This document shows positions 1 through 8,008 of a DNA stretch of 42,778 nucleotides, one piece after another. The DNA is from Streptomyces sp. CNQ085 (lineage in GTDB: Bacteria; Actinomycetota; Actinomycetes; Streptomycetales; Streptomycetaceae). The first letter of the stretch is position 1; each line of letters starts with the position of its first letter. The stretch spans positions 1 through 42,778 of the forward strand of contig NZ_JAJFAU010000022.1 of the NCBI RefSeq assembly GCF_022614595.1, in the 5' to 3' direction. The position numbers and the translations under genes were made by a program. The notes under the pieces were generated by a model, which was not told where the DNA came from, made no database searches, and saw only the letters and a list, made by a program, of their open reading frames with translations.

Positions 1-80
1 GACGACCGGGTTGATAGGCCGGAGATGGAAGCCTCGTGAGGGGTGGAGTTGACCGGTACTAATAGGCCGAGGGCTTGTGC
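1..80 (+). rRNA. 23S ribosomal RNA, 3' end (partial)
   Basis: The first ~80 bases read as the conserved 3' end of bacterial 23S rRNA, including the ACCGGTACTAATAGGCCGAG block next to the 3' terminus. The gene starts outside the window. The exact mature end cannot be fixed from sequence alone; I place it near the GGGCTTG stretch. The 5S gene follows after about 75 bases, as in a normal rrn operon. Confidence 0.9.
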
Positions 81-154
81 TGTAGATGTTCGCGTTCACT
101 GTGTGGGTTCTGAGACCACGACCGGCCGGTTCCGGTGGTTGTGTGTGTCATGGT

Positions 155-273
155 GTTTCGGTGGTCACAGCGAGAGGGAAACGCCCGGTTCCATTCCGAA
201 CCCGGAAGCTAAGCCTTTCAGCGCCGATGGTACTGCATGGGGGACCGTGTGGGAGAGTAGGACGCCGCCGAAC
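155..273 (+). rRNA. rrf: 5S ribosomal RNA
   Basis: A complete 5S rRNA of about 119 nt, from GTTTCGGTGGTCACAGCGAG to the complementary GCCGCCGAACA end. The internal CCGAACCCGGAAGCTAAGCC and GATGGTACTGCATGGGGGAC blocks are typical of Streptomyces 5S. It is the last gene of the rrn operon and is followed within 15 bases by a strong hairpin. The ends may be off by 1-2 bases. Confidence 0.95.
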
Positions 274-284
274 AATATTTGAGA

Positions 285-318
285 GAAAGCCCTGCCGGGT
301 TCGCCCGGCGGGGCTTTC
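285..318 (+). terminator. rrn operon terminator
   Basis: Inverted repeat with a 15-bp stem (285-299 with 304-318, one G-T pair) and a TTCG loop. It starts 11 bases after the 5S end, so it is read as the rrn terminator. No long T run follows, which is common in Streptomyces. Confidence 0.85.
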
Positions 319-366
319 CCGCGTTCACGAGAGTCCCGTCCTCCGGGCTTTCGGGGTGGGTGGCGT

Positions 367-1011
367 ATGCGTTACGACCTGGTGATCTTCGACAACGACG
401 GTGTCCTGGTGGACAGCGAGCCGATATCCAACCGGATTCTCGCGGCCTATCTGACGGAGTTGGGGCATCCGACCACGTACGAGGAGTCCATCCGGGACTA
501 CATGGGCTCGGCCATGCACCGGATCCACGATCTGATCCTGGAACGCTCTGGACAGCGCCTGCCCCACGACTTCGACGCCGTCTTCCACAACCGGGTCTTC
601 GAAGCGTTCCGGCGTGACCTGTTGCCCGTACCCGGTGTCGCCGAAGTGCTGGGGGCGCTCGACTCCGAAGGCGTGCCGTACTGCGTGGCCTCGTCCGGCA
701 CCCATGAGCGTATAAGAGTGGCGCTCGGAAGGACGAGACTGTACGGGCGGTTCGGGGAGGAACGGGTCTTCAGCTCGCAGGACGTCGGCCGGGGGAAACC
801 CGCGCCGGATCTCTTCCTCCACGCGGCACGGGCGATGGGGGTGCCGCCCGAACGCTGCGTCGTTGTCGAGGACAGCCCACTGGGAGTACGGGCGGCTGTC
901 GCGGCCGGGATGGACGTGTACGGGTTCACCGCCATGACGCCGGGGAAAAGGCTGCCGGAAGCGACGGGGCTGTTCTCCTCGATGGAGGAACTTCCCGGAC
1001 TCCTGGCCTGA
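367..1011 (+). CDS. HAD-superfamily hydrolase (subfamily IA, beta-phosphoglucomutase-like)
   Basis: A 214-residue HAD phosphatase or phosphomutase. Motif I is DNDGVLVDSE at residues 9-18, with the nucleophile and acid/base Asp at 9 and 11. Motif II is the SSGTHE segment near residue 114. Motif III Lys lies in GRGKPAPD and motif IV in VVEDSPLGV. A helical cap sits between motifs I and II. This is the layout of subfamily IA enzymes acting on sugar or nucleotide phosphates; the substrate cannot be read from the sequence. It is the first gene after the rrn terminator, with a G-rich possible ribosome site in the GGGGTGGGTGG run before ATG 367. acuC follows after 33 bases, with its own possible promoter. 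Confidence 0.88.
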   Translation: MRYDLVIFDNDGVLVDSEPISNRILAAYLTELGHPTTYEESIRDYMGSAMHRIHDLILERSGQRLPHDFDAVFHNRVFEAFRRDLLPVPGVAEVLGALDSEGVPYCVASSGTHERIRVALGRTRLYGRFGEERVFSSQDVGRGKPAPDLFLHAARAMGVPPERCVVVEDSPLGVRAAVAAGMDVYGFTAMTPGKRLPEATGLFSSMEELPGLLA

Positions 1012-1031
1012 GCCGGCCAGGAGCGGCCCGA

Positions 1032-1037
1032 TACGGT
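1032..1037 (+). promoter_or_regulatory. Possible -10 element for a leaderless acuC transcript
   Basis: TACGGT fits the TAnnnT -10 pattern and lies exactly 7 bases before ATG 1045, the spacing expected if transcription starts at the A of the start codon. No clear -35 is visible. Confidence 0.35.
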
Positions 1038-1044
1038 GGCCGGT

Positions 1045-2220
1045 ATGAGTGGCGGCGCACAGCTGATGTGGGACGAGGCGGTCACCGGATACGACTTCGG
1101 GCCCGGGCATCCGATGGACCCGGTGCGCCTGAAGCTGACCATGGAGCTCGTCGAGGCGTTCGGACTGCCCGGCGCCTCCGGGCTGAGGGTGGTGGCCGCG
1201 GCGCCCGCCGGTGACTCCACACTCAGACTCGTGCACCGCTCCGACTACGTTGACACCGTGCGCCGGATTTCCGCGGATCCCCGGGCGGCGGACGGGTCGT
1301 ACGGCATCGGGACCGAGGACGACCCGGCCTTCGGGGGAATGCACAACGCCTCGGCACTGATCGCCGGGCAGTCGGTCGGGGCCGCCGAGGCGGTGTGGCG
1401 GGGGGAGGTCCTCCACGGTGTGAACTTCGCCGGCGGACTGCACCACGCGATGCCGGGCGGAGCGGCCGGTTTCTGTGTCTACAACGATGCTTCCCTGGCC
1501 ATCGCCCGGCTCCTGGAGCTGGGCGCCGAACGGGTCGCCTATGTGGATATCGACGTCCACCACGGGGACGGCGTCCAGGCGGCCTTCTGGGACGATCCAC
1601 GGGTGCTGACGGTGTCCCTGCACGAGCACCCCCGCATGCTCTTCCCCGGAACCGGCTGGCCGGAGGAGACCGGCGGGGAGAAGGCGGAGGGGAGCGCGGT
1701 CAACATCGCGGTCCCGCCCGGCACGTCCGACGGCGGATGGCTGCGGGCGCTGCACGCGGTGGTGCCGGGGCTGCTGCGTTCCTTCCGGCCTCAGGCGCTG
1801 GTGACCCAGCACGGTGCCGACACACACATCGAGGACCCTCTCGCGCACCTGGCGGTGACCGTCGACGCGCAACGGGCCGCCGCGGAGGCCTGTCACGACT
1901 GGGCGCACGAGTACGCGGAGGGGCGCTGGGTGGCACTCGGCGGGGGCGGTTACGCGGTGGTCGATGTCGTACCCCGCGCCTGGACGCACCTGGTGGCGAT
2001 CGCGGCGGGTGAGCCGATCGCCCCGAAGACCACGGTCCCGGAGGACTGGCGGCGGCAGGTGTACGCGCACACCCGGCAGGACGCGCCGCGGCGGATGACG
2101 GACGGGCGCGAGCCGGTGTGGTCGGACTGGGGGTCGGGGTACGACCCGGCGAGCGCCCTGGACCAGGCGGTGCTGGCCGCGCGGCGCTCGGTGTATCCGG
2201 CACACGGGCTGCTGCCCTGA
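1045..2220 (+). CDS. acuC: AcuC-like class I histone deacetylase-family protein
   Basis: A 391-residue member of the arginase/HDAC fold, related to Bacillus acetoin-utilization protein AcuC, which in Bacillus removes acetyl groups from acetyl-CoA synthetase. Catalytic His pair in GGLHHAMPGG (H133-H134). Zinc ligands lie in DIDVHHGDG (D170, H172), with a later Asp in QHGADTHIEDP. Length fits the family. I chose ATG 1045 (MSGGAQLMWDEAV) because a -10-like TACGGT precedes it by 7 bases. An in-frame GTG at 1036 has an AGGAG 12 bases upstream and would add three residues. The protein substrate in this organism is inferred, not shown. Confidence 0.85.
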   Translation: MSGGAQLMWDEAVTGYDFGPGHPMDPVRLKLTMELVEAFGLPGASGLRVVAAAPAGDSTLRLVHRSDYVDTVRRISADPRAADGSYGIGTEDDPAFGGMHNASALIAGQSVGAAEAVWRGEVLHGVNFAGGLHHAMPGGAAGFCVYNDASLAIARLLELGAERVAYVDIDVHHGDGVQAAFWDDPRVLTVSLHEHPRMLFPGTGWPEETGGEKAEGSAVNIAVPPGTSDGGWLRALHAVVPGLLRSFRPQALVTQHGADTHIEDPLAHLAVTVDAQRAAAEACHDWAHEYAEGRWVALGGGGYAVVDVVPRAWTHLVAIAAGEPIAPKTTVPEDWRRQVYAHTRQDAPRRMTDGREPVWSDWGSGYDPASALDQAVLAARRSVYPAHGLLP

Positions 2221-2395
2221 GCCGCCGCGGAGCCTGGCTCCGCGTGTTCCGTACGACCGGGGGACGGCGCTCTCCGGCCGGTTCCCGGGCCTCTACGTCC
2301 CCCGTCCGGCGCTCTGTCGGCGCAGGGACCTCTCCTCCTCGCACCGGCGCAGGGGGGGATGTGTCGACATGGCGACTCGGTTCGGGGTACGTAAT

Positions 2396-2422
2396 CGACT
2401 CCCCGGTGCTTACGGGGAGTCG
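2396..2422 (+). terminator. Hairpin, possible acuC terminator or RNA element
   Basis: Perfect 10-bp inverted repeat CGACTCCCCG/CGGGGAGTCG with a 7-base loop and no T run. It lies 176 bases past the acuC stop, farther than the other terminators here, so it could instead belong to an unannotated RNA. Confidence 0.45.
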
Positions 2423-2679
2423 CGCTGATTCAAGACGAGGGAGCGCGTCCTCCCCCCGATGCTCCGGGCGCGCCCTTCCGCCCGCTCCTCTCCCGTGCGT
2501 GCGGTCTCCGGCGCCGCGGCGACACCCGGAAGCCGTTGCGGAGTCGGCGATCGAGGAGTACCGACGGGCAGCGCGGCAGGTCAGCCGGGCATCGGGAGAC
2601 GGGGCCGGCCGACGAGGGCTGTTTCGCGGCGCCCGCCGCCGGGTGGGAGGGAGCGGCCGTCCCGGCTCATGACTCCAAG

Positions 2680-2694
2680 GTATCGGACGGATAC
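2680..2694. promoter_or_regulatory. Inverted repeat, possible operator
   Basis: GTATC-5-GATAC in a locally AT-richer stretch about 175 bases before the small DNA-binding gene. The position suits an operator, perhaps autoregulatory, but the arms are short. Confidence 0.3.
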
Positions 2695-2870
2695 TTTCCG
2701 ATTGCTCACTATGCCCCTGGTCGTTCATTTCTGTCACGTTTGGGGACCGGTGGCTGCTCCTCTTCCCCACTTGCATCACCCGCCCCTAATCTGGGGAGGA
2801 GCGCGCATGCGAGCTGGAGACACCGGAGGGGAAGCCGGTGCCCGACATGTGCGGAAGGTTCAGGTGTGAC

Positions 2871-3083
2871 ATGGCTGCTGCCGAGAGGCCTCTGAACGAG
2901 GTCGTGTTCCTGACCGTGGCGGAAGTCGCCTCGGTGATGCGAGTGTCCAAGATGACCGTGTACCGCCTGGTGCACAGCGGTCATCTGCCGGCGATCCGGG
3001 TAGGCAGGTCCTTCCGGGTGCCGGAGCAGGCCGTCCACGAGTACCTCCGCGGATCGTACGTGGAGGCGGAGAAGAGCGCGTAA
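2871..3083 (+). CDS. Small excisionase/MerR-type helix-turn-helix DNA-binding protein
   Basis: A 70-residue one-domain protein. FLTVAEVASVMRVSKMTVYR is a helix-turn-helix of the excisionase (HTH_17) type, followed by the wing and tail HLPAIRVGRSFRVPEQAVHEYL typical of that fold. It closely matches a conserved small Streptomyces protein (SCO3328 type, called BdtA by recollection) and is a short relative of BldC, though not BldC itself. It lacks any effector domain, so it probably binds DNA cooperatively or with a partner. Start: ATG 2871 matches remembered homologues but has only a weak GGAAGG 12 bases upstream. GTG 2838 has a strong GGAGGGG six bases upstream and would add 11 residues. The bTHX gene follows. 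Confidence 0.85.
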   Translation: MAAAERPLNEVVFLTVAEVASVMRVSKMTVYRLVHSGHLPAIRVGRSFRVPEQAVHEYLRGSYVEAEKSA

Positions 3084-3211
3084 CCGCGGAACGACGGGCT
3101 TGTGGCCCCCTCGTGTCACGAGCACTATCCGGCGCCGGGTAGGCTGGGCCGACGTAGGTCGTGTGGGCTCGGACGCCCCGCACCGAGTGACGAAGTGAGC
3201 GAGGGTAAGTC

Positions 3212-3310
3212 GTGGGCTCTGTTATCAAGAAGCGGCGCAAGCGGATGGCCAAGAAGAAGCACCGCAAGCTGCTCAAGCGCACGCGCGTTCAGCGCCGCAA
3301 CAAGAAGTGA
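3212..3310 (+). CDS. 30S ribosomal protein bTHX (AURKAIP1/COX24 type)
   Basis: A 32-residue, extremely basic peptide starting [18 protein letters not shown] and ending VQRRNKK, with about half of the residues Lys or Arg. It matches the tiny bTHX/AURKAIP1-domain protein conserved in actinobacteria, which is thought to lie in the 30S head against 16S rRNA. GTG 3212 is preceded by GAGGG about six bases upstream. The gene ends 20 bases before a 17-bp-stem terminator. Small size makes it easy to miss, but the composition and context are clear. Confidence 0.9.
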   Translation: MGSVIKKRRKRMAKKKHRKLLKRTRVQRRNKK

Positions 3311-3330
3311 GCGGGCGCGCCGCACACTGA

Positions 3331-3370
3331 CCACCGCCCTCCCACCGCCGTGTCGGTGGGAGGGCGGTGG
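3331..3370 (+). terminator. Strong terminator after bTHX
   Basis: Perfect 17-bp inverted repeat (3331-3347 with 3354-3370) with a 6-base loop, 20 bases past the bTHX stop. Confidence 0.88.
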
Positions 3371-3532
3371 CGTTCCGCCGGGTGGAGGCGGCCGGCCGAT
3401 ACGGTGGCCACAGGCCCGCCCGCAAGCGGTTCGGGGAACAGGCCGCGAGGAGCGACGAGGAGTACGGAGGGCTGCCGGGGCCCGTGGCAGGGTTTCCGGG
3501 GGCGGTCAGCCGCACGCTGAGAGGGAGCAACG

Positions 3533-4564
3533 TTGGGCAAGGTCGTGCTCGTCACAGGCGTCGCCCGCCGACTCGGCGGGCGCTTCGTACGGCGGATACT
3601 GCGCGAGCCCGACGTCGACCGGGTCGTCGGGGTGGACGCCGTGCCGCCCGGACACCACCTCGGCGGGGCGGAGTTCGTCCGTGCCGACATCCGGCAGCCC
3701 TCGATCGCCGGGGTGCTGGCCGAGCACGGCGCGGACACCGTCGTGCACCTGGACGTCAGCGGGGTACAGCTTCTGCCCGGTACCCGCGCATCGGTCAAGG
3801 AGACCAACGTCATCGGCACCATGCAGCTCCTGGGCGCGTGCCAGAAGGCGCCGTCCGTGCGGCGTCTGGTGGTGAAGTCCAGCACGAACGTCTACGGCTC
3901 CTCCTCCCGCGACCCGGCGGTGTTCACCGAGACCACGCCGGCCAAGGCGCTGCCCGGCGGCGGCTTCACCAAGGACATCGTGGAGGTCGAGGAGTACGTG
4001 CGCGGATTCGCCCGCCGCCGCCCCGACGTGGCGGTGACGGTGCTGCGCTTCGCCAACATCCTCGGCCCCGACGCCGACACGCCGCTGGCGGAGTACTTCC
4101 GGCTGCCGGTGCTGCCGACCGTCCTCGGATACGATCCGCGGCTGCAGTTCGTCCACGAGGACGATGTCGTCGAGGTGCTGCGGCTGGCGGCCGGGGAGCC
4201 GCGGCGCGGCACGCTCAACGCGGGGACGTTCAACATCGCCGGCGACGGGGTACTGCTGATGTCCCAGGCCGCGCGGCGGCTGGGACGGCCCACGCTGCCC
4301 CTGCTGCTGCCGGCGGTCCGGTGGACCGGGACCGCGCTGCGCACGGTCGGTGTCACGGACTTCTCGGCCGAGCAGATCCGGCTGTTGACGCACGGCAGGG
4401 TCGTGGAGACCACGCAGATGCGCGAGGTGCTCGGTTTTGGGCCGCGGTACACCACGGCCGGGACCTTCGCCGACTTCGCGCGCGCAGGGAGCCCGGGGCT
4501 GTTGCCGCCGGAGAGACTCGCACACGCGGTGGACCGTATCGAGGAGGTCGTCCGCCATGGCTGA
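3533..4564 (+). CDS. Atypical NAD-dependent epimerase/dehydratase (extended SDR)
   Basis: A 343-residue Rossmann protein of the NAD-dependent epimerase/dehydratase group. The N-terminal VVLVTGVARRLGGRF (residues 4-18) is the nucleotide-binding loop. Further marks are ADI at 51-53, HLDVSG near 72, KSSTNVYGSS at 115-124 and LRFANILGP near 171. The usual YxxxK pair is incomplete: Lys147 is present in GFTKDIVEVE, but the Tyr position, four residues earlier, is Gly143. Catalysis may therefore be lost or use another residue such as Tyr121. Start TTG 3533 follows GAGGGAG. The stop overlaps the start of the acyltransferase gene, so the two are probably co-translated. The substrate is unknown. Confidence 0.83.
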   Translation: MGKVVLVTGVARRLGGRFVRRILREPDVDRVVGVDAVPPGHHLGGAEFVRADIRQPSIAGVLAEHGADTVVHLDVSGVQLLPGTRASVKETNVIGTMQLLGACQKAPSVRRLVVKSSTNVYGSSSRDPAVFTETTPAKALPGGGFTKDIVEVEEYVRGFARRRPDVAVTVLRFANILGPDADTPLAEYFRLPVLPTVLGYDPRLQFVHEDDVVEVLRLAAGEPRRGTLNAGTFNIAGDGVLLMSQAARRLGRPTLPLLLPAVRWTGTALRTVGVTDFSAEQIRLLTHGRVVETTQMREVLGFGPRYTTAGTFADFARAGSPGLLPPERLAHAVDRIEEVVRHG

Positions 4565-5657
4565 CGCCAAGGTCATTCCCTTCGACGACGACCGGTCGCG
4601 CGGCGGCCCCGGGCGGTCCGCCCGGGGATGGACGGCGGGCGGCGGGCGGCGTACGGGCGACGAGGGCCGCCTCGGTCAGGAGGGCCGGGGCGGCGCGCAG
4701 GCGCCGCTCGGGGCCGTGCCCGAGGCCGGTGCGCCCGCGGGCACACCGGTGGGCGCGCGGCCCGGTCCGGGAGACGGGCCCCGGACATGGCGGGAGGAAC
4801 CGGGTGAGCGGGACAGGGGTGACTGGGACCGCAGGATCGCCGGAGGGCTGGCCTTCCTGCGGCGTCGGATCACCGGGGAGTACGAGGTCGACGAGTTCGG
4901 CTACGACGCCGATCTCACCGGCCACGTGCTGATGTCGATGCTGCGGCCGGTGTACGGGAAGTACTTCCGGGTCGAGGTGCTCGGCGTCGAGAACATCCCG
5001 TCCGAGGGCGGCGCGCTGGTGGTCGCCAACCACTCCGGGACACTGCCGCTGGACGCGCTGATGCTCCAGGTCGCCGTGCACGACCACCACCCGGCCGAGC
5101 GGGCCCTGCGACTGCTGGCGGCCGACCTGGTCTTCATGCTGCCGGTCGTCAACGAGCTGGCCCGGAAGGCCGGGCACACCCTGGCGTGCGCGGAGGACGC
5201 CCAGCGGCTGCTGGAGCGGGGGGAGGTCGTCGGGGTGATGCCGGAGGGCTTCAAGGGACTGGGGAAACCGTTCTCCGAGCGCTACAAGCTCCAGCGGTTC
5301 GGGCGCGGCGGCTTCGTTTCGACCGCGCTGCGGACCGGGGCGCCGATCGTGCCGTGCTCGATCGTCGGGGCGGAGGAGATCTACCCGATGGTGGGCGACT
5401 TCAGGACGCTGGCGCGGTTGCTGGGCATCCCGTACTTCCCGGTCACGCCCACCTTCCCCTGGCTGGGGCCGCTGGGGATGGTGCCGCTGCCGACGAAGTG
5501 GACGATCCAGTTCGGTGAGCCGGTCCCGATGGACGACTACCCGCCGGAGGCGGTCGACGATCCGATGCTGATGTTCAACCTCACCGACCAGGTGCGCGAG
5601 ACGATTCAGCACACCCTCTACCGGCTGCTGGTGAGGCGGCGTTCGGTGTTCTTCTGA
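4557..5657 (+). CDS. Phospholipid/glycerol acyltransferase (PlsC-like)
   Basis: A 366-residue acyltransferase. After a 100-residue Gly/Arg/Pro-rich, probably disordered N-terminus comes a PlsC domain. Its catalytic HX4D motif is in VVANHSGTLPLD, its second motif in GVMPEGFKG (binding the phosphate) and a later motif in APIVPCSIVGAEE. Such enzymes acylate lysophosphatidic acid or related glycerophosphates at the membrane. ATG 4557 has GAGGAGG nine bases upstream and overlaps the previous stop by 8 bases. The long low-complexity N-terminus is unusual next to stand-alone PlsC proteins. Translation ends 25 bases before a shared hairpin. Confidence 0.87.
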   Translation: MADAKVIPFDDDRSRGGPGRSARGWTAGGGRRTGDEGRLGQEGRGGAQAPLGAVPEAGAPAGTPVGARPGPGDGPRTWREEPGERDRGDWDRRIAGGLAFLRRRITGEYEVDEFGYDADLTGHVLMSMLRPVYGKYFRVEVLGVENIPSEGGALVVANHSGTLPLDALMLQVAVHDHHPAERALRLLAADLVFMLPVVNELARKAGHTLACAEDAQRLLERGEVVGVMPEGFKGLGKPFSERYKLQRFGRGGFVSTALRTGAPIVPCSIVGAEEIYPMVGDFRTLARLLGIPYFPVTPTFPWLGPLGMVPLPTKWTIQFGEPVPMDDYPPEAVDDPMLMFNLTDQVRETIQHTLYRLLVRRRSVFF

Positions 5658-5682
5658 GCGGGCGCTTCCGACGGTACGGGCT

Positions 5683-5719
5683 CCGGGCGGCCGGTGCTCT
5701 TCCGGCACCGGCCGCCCGG
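5683..5719. terminator. Bidirectional terminator between convergent genes
   Basis: Perfect 15-bp inverted repeat (5683-5697 with 5705-5719) with a 7-base loop, between the acyltransferase stop (plus) and the rsbN stop (minus). It can serve both strands. Confidence 0.85.
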
Positions 5720-5722
5720 CCG

Positions 5723-7018
5723 CTAATCGGAGTCGTCGCCCACCTCGATCCCCAGCCCCGGCAGGAGGTTCGGGAGGAGCGGCGGGATGGTGATGCCCGG
5801 CTCGGGGAGCCGGGGAGCGCCGTCCGGTGACGCCGACGCGCCGTCCTCGCCGGGAGACGGCTCCAGCGGATCGCCGGGATCGGGGAGGAGTCCCTCCCCG
5901 TCCGGAGCGGCGGATCCGGACGAGCCGGACGAGCCGGACGGGCTGGGCCGCCGTCCACCGTCCCGGTCGCCTCCCTCCGCGCCGTCCGCACCGCTCTCAC
6001 CGGGCGCGGGCGACGGCGGCCGGGCCGTGCGGTCGGCGCCTGGCCGTTCGCCGCGTTCGGTGCCGGGGGCGGAGTCTGTGTCCTCCCGCCCGGGGTCCAG
6101 CAGGGACCGCAGCGGGCCGACCTCGTCCTCTATGGCGTCGAAGAGTGAACTGACCTCTTCGCCCACGTCGGTGAGCTGGATGGGGAGGCCCGCGCGTACC
6201 TCGTCCCACCTGGTGCGGTGGGACTGGGAGAAGGACGACAGCGAGCGGATCGGTGCGATCTCGCCCTCGCGCTCATACGCCTGGCTGAGCAGCCGGTGGC
6301 CCTCGGAGACGTCGTCGCGCATGTGGGAGAGCGTCCTGCGGATCTCGCCGAGCGACTCGTGGTCCAGCGGGCCCGATCGGCCGCGCTCCAGCAGGCGCCG
6401 GGCCTCGTTCAGCCGTGCGGAGGCGTGGTCCAGATGGACTCCGCCGCGGTCGGTCTCGTCGCCCGCCATTCCGAGTCTGAGATCCTCTATGCCCAGTTTG
6501 AGGCTGTAGAGGGTGTCGCCGGGCAGAGCGTCGGTGCTGGCCACGGCGGCTCCGCCGAGGGCGCCCGCCGCGACGCCGATGCCCAGGCCGCCCGCCGCCA
6601 GTCCCCTGGTCAGCCGCGTCCTGGGACGCAGCCTGCGCAACGCTCCCAGCGGAGAGATTTGGCGGGATCCGCCGCGCCCCGTACGGGCGGAGCGCGGGCC
6701 GGGCACCGAGGCGCTCTCGCCGGCCCCGGCGAAGGCGCTCTCCGCGGCGGCGAGGAGCCGCGCCCGCTGGGCGGCCTTGACGTCGGGGTCCAGCACCGGT
6801 TTCGGCAGGGCGCCGAGCCTGTCCGCCAGTGACAGCAGTATCGTCCGCCTGTCGGGCGGCCCGCTCTCCGGCGCGGCTTGTGTCCTCTCCGCCGCCCCGG
6901 CCGGGGCGGCGGAGGCGGCGCCCCCGGACCGGTCGGCCGCCGTACCCTCGGGCTCGCGCTCGTCGAGGGCCTGGGCGAAGGCGGTTGCCCGCCGGCTCGG
7001 CGATACGGCTCCCATCAC
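5723..7018 (-). CDS. rsbN: RsbN-like membrane anti-sigma factor for BldN (DUF5667)
   Basis: A 431-residue protein directly downstream of bldN and in the same direction, the place of RsbN in other Streptomyces, where it holds sigma BldN inactive at the membrane. Visible parts: a conserved N-terminus (SRRATAFAQAL, probable sigma-binding region), a single membrane helix around residues 139-161, the DUF5667 core beginning ALPGDTLYSLKLGIEDLRL, and a long Pro/Ser/Gly/Asp-rich tail ending in GIEVGDDSD. Start: GTG 7018 has AGGAGG eight bases upstream and aligns with remembered homologues (VIANVSAHRRANAFA); ATG 7015 is the alternative. It probably shares the bldN transcript across the 219-base gap. 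Confidence 0.85.
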   Translation of the reverse strand: MMGAVSPSRRATAFAQALDEREPEGTAADRSGGAASAAPAGAAERTQAAPESGPPDRRTILLSLADRLGALPKPVLDPDVKAAQRARLLAAAESAFAGAGESASVPGPRSARTGRGGSRQISPLGALRRLRPRTRLTRGLAAGGLGIGVAAGALGGAAVASTDALPGDTLYSLKLGIEDLRLGMAGDETDRGGVHLDHASARLNEARRLLERGRSGPLDHESLGEIRRTLSHMRDDVSEGHRLLSQAYEREGEIAPIRSLSSFSQSHRTRWDEVRAGLPIQLTDVGEEVSSLFDAIEDEVGPLRSLLDPGREDTDSAPGTERGERPGADRTARPPSPAPGESGADGAEGGDRDGGRRPSPSGSSGSSGSAAPDGEGLLPDPGDPLEPSPGEDGASASPDGAPRLPEPGITIPPLLPNLLPGLGIEVGDDSD

Positions 7019-7237
7019 GGGCGGCACCTCCTCTCGTCAGCACAGTCGACTCCCTGCCCCACAGGAGGGTTGCACGGCCGTGCGGCGGCGGCTCGGAAGC
7101 CGCCGTCCGGACGCGACGGGCCGCGGGGAGTCTGCAAACCGCACAACGACCACCGGCCGGGGGGGTTACGCCCCGCGGGAGGCGCGATCGCCCTGCCGCC
7201 CCCCGCTGAATGGAACGTCATCGCGCGTCACCGTGTG

Positions 7238-8008
7238 TCATCGGCTGTCCTCCGGCAGCAGCCGGGCCAGGGTCCGCACCGCCCGGTACTGGAGGGTCTT
7301 GATCGCGCCCTCGTTCTTCCCCATGACCCGCGCGGTCTCGGCGACCGACAGCCCCTGCAGGAAGCGGAGCGTCACGCACTCCTGCTGCTGCGGGTTGAGG
7401 CGGCGGACGGCGTCCAGCAGGGCGGCGTTGGAGAGGGACTCCAGGACCGAGTCCTCCGGGCTGCGCTCCACTTCGTTGGCGTCGAGCATCTCGCCGGTGG
7501 TCACTTCGAGGCGGAAACGGCTCGACTTGAAGTGGTCCGCGACCAGATTGCGCGCGATGGTGACCAGCCAGGCGCCGAAGTCCCGGCCCTGCCAGGTGAA
7601 GGTTCCGATCCGGCGCAGGGCGCGCAGGAACGTCTCGCTGGTGAGGTCCTCGGCCGTGGCCCGGCCGCCGACACGGTAGTAGATGTAGCGGTAGACGGTG
7701 TCGGAGTACTGGTCGTAGAGGTGTCCGAAGGCCTCGGCCTCGCCGCCCTGGGCGCGTTCGACGAGGTCCATCATGCGGCGGCTGTCGCCGTCCACCGGCC
7801 GCCGGACGGTGCCCGAGGCGCGGGCGCGCCGACCCACCGCGGCGGTGCCGGCGGCTCCCTCGGCCAGGGCGTAGACGGGGCCTGCGGGGACAGGTGCGGC
7901 GAGGGCGGGAACGGCGTGCGCGGAGGGGACGAGGACGCGCAGTTGGTCGATGACCAGCGTGCGCAGCGCAGCCAGGCCCGAGGCGTCAACCCCGACGTGT
8001 GGGTACAC
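7238..8008 (-). CDS. bldN: RNA polymerase ECF sigma factor BldN (AdsA)
   Basis: A 256-residue ECF sigma factor. The sigma-2 region spans about 95-165 (LYDQYSDTVYRYIYYRVGG, then DLTSETFLRALRRIGTF) and sigma-4 about 195-250 (LNPQQQECVTLRFLQGLSV, GAIKTLQYRAVRTLARLL). Nearly the whole domain matches S. coelicolor BldN as remembered. An extra ~86-residue N-terminus precedes sigma-2; in S. coelicolor this pro-sequence is removed by proteolysis. BldN drives aerial-hypha genes, including bldM and the chaplin and rodlin genes. Start GTG 8008 (MYPHVGVDASGL) has GGGAG a few bases upstream and fits the conserved N-terminus; longer readings to 8065 do not. The 292 bases upstream should hold its promoter, but I found no convincing BldD box. 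Confidence 0.95.
   Translation of the reverse strand: MYPHVGVDASGLAALRTLVIDQLRVLVPSAHAVPALAAPVPAGPVYALAEGAAGTAAVGRRARASGTVRRPVDGDSRRMMDLVERAQGGEAEAFGHLYDQYSDTVYRYIYYRVGGRATAEDLTSETFLRALRRIGTFTWQGRDFGAWLVTIARNLVADHFKSSRFRLEVTTGEMLDANEVERSPEDSVLESLSNAALLDAVRRLNPQQQECVTLRFLQGLSVAETARVMGKNEGAIKTLQYRAVRTLARLLPEDSR

Larger units (their letters stand above)
2221..2870 (+). other. Long intergenic region without a convincing gene
   Basis: About 650 bases between acuC and the small DNA-binding gene. Open frames here are Arg/Pro/Ser-rich and lack the codon-position bias of neighbouring genes. It holds a 10-bp-stem hairpin (2396-2422), an inverted repeat (2680-2694) and, from about 2680, a less GC-rich segment probably carrying the promoter of the downstream gene. 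It could also hold a small RNA or a decayed gene. Confidence 0.6.

Noticed and set aside
325..2205. Long minus-strand open frame of 626 codons opposite the HAD and acuC genes
   Set aside because: Arg/Pro/His/Gly-rich translation and no domains; it is the antisense of two clear genes, as high GC gives long spurious frames.
2396..2422. Possible tRNA at the hairpin
   Set aside because: No cloverleaf arms, no T-loop GTTCGA match in place, no acceptor stem.
2118..2672. Plus-strand frame of 184 codons running from acuC into the intergenic region
   Set aside because: Weak third-position bias, Arg/Ser-rich, and overlaps the end of acuC; only a short AESAIEEYRRA segment looks protein-like.
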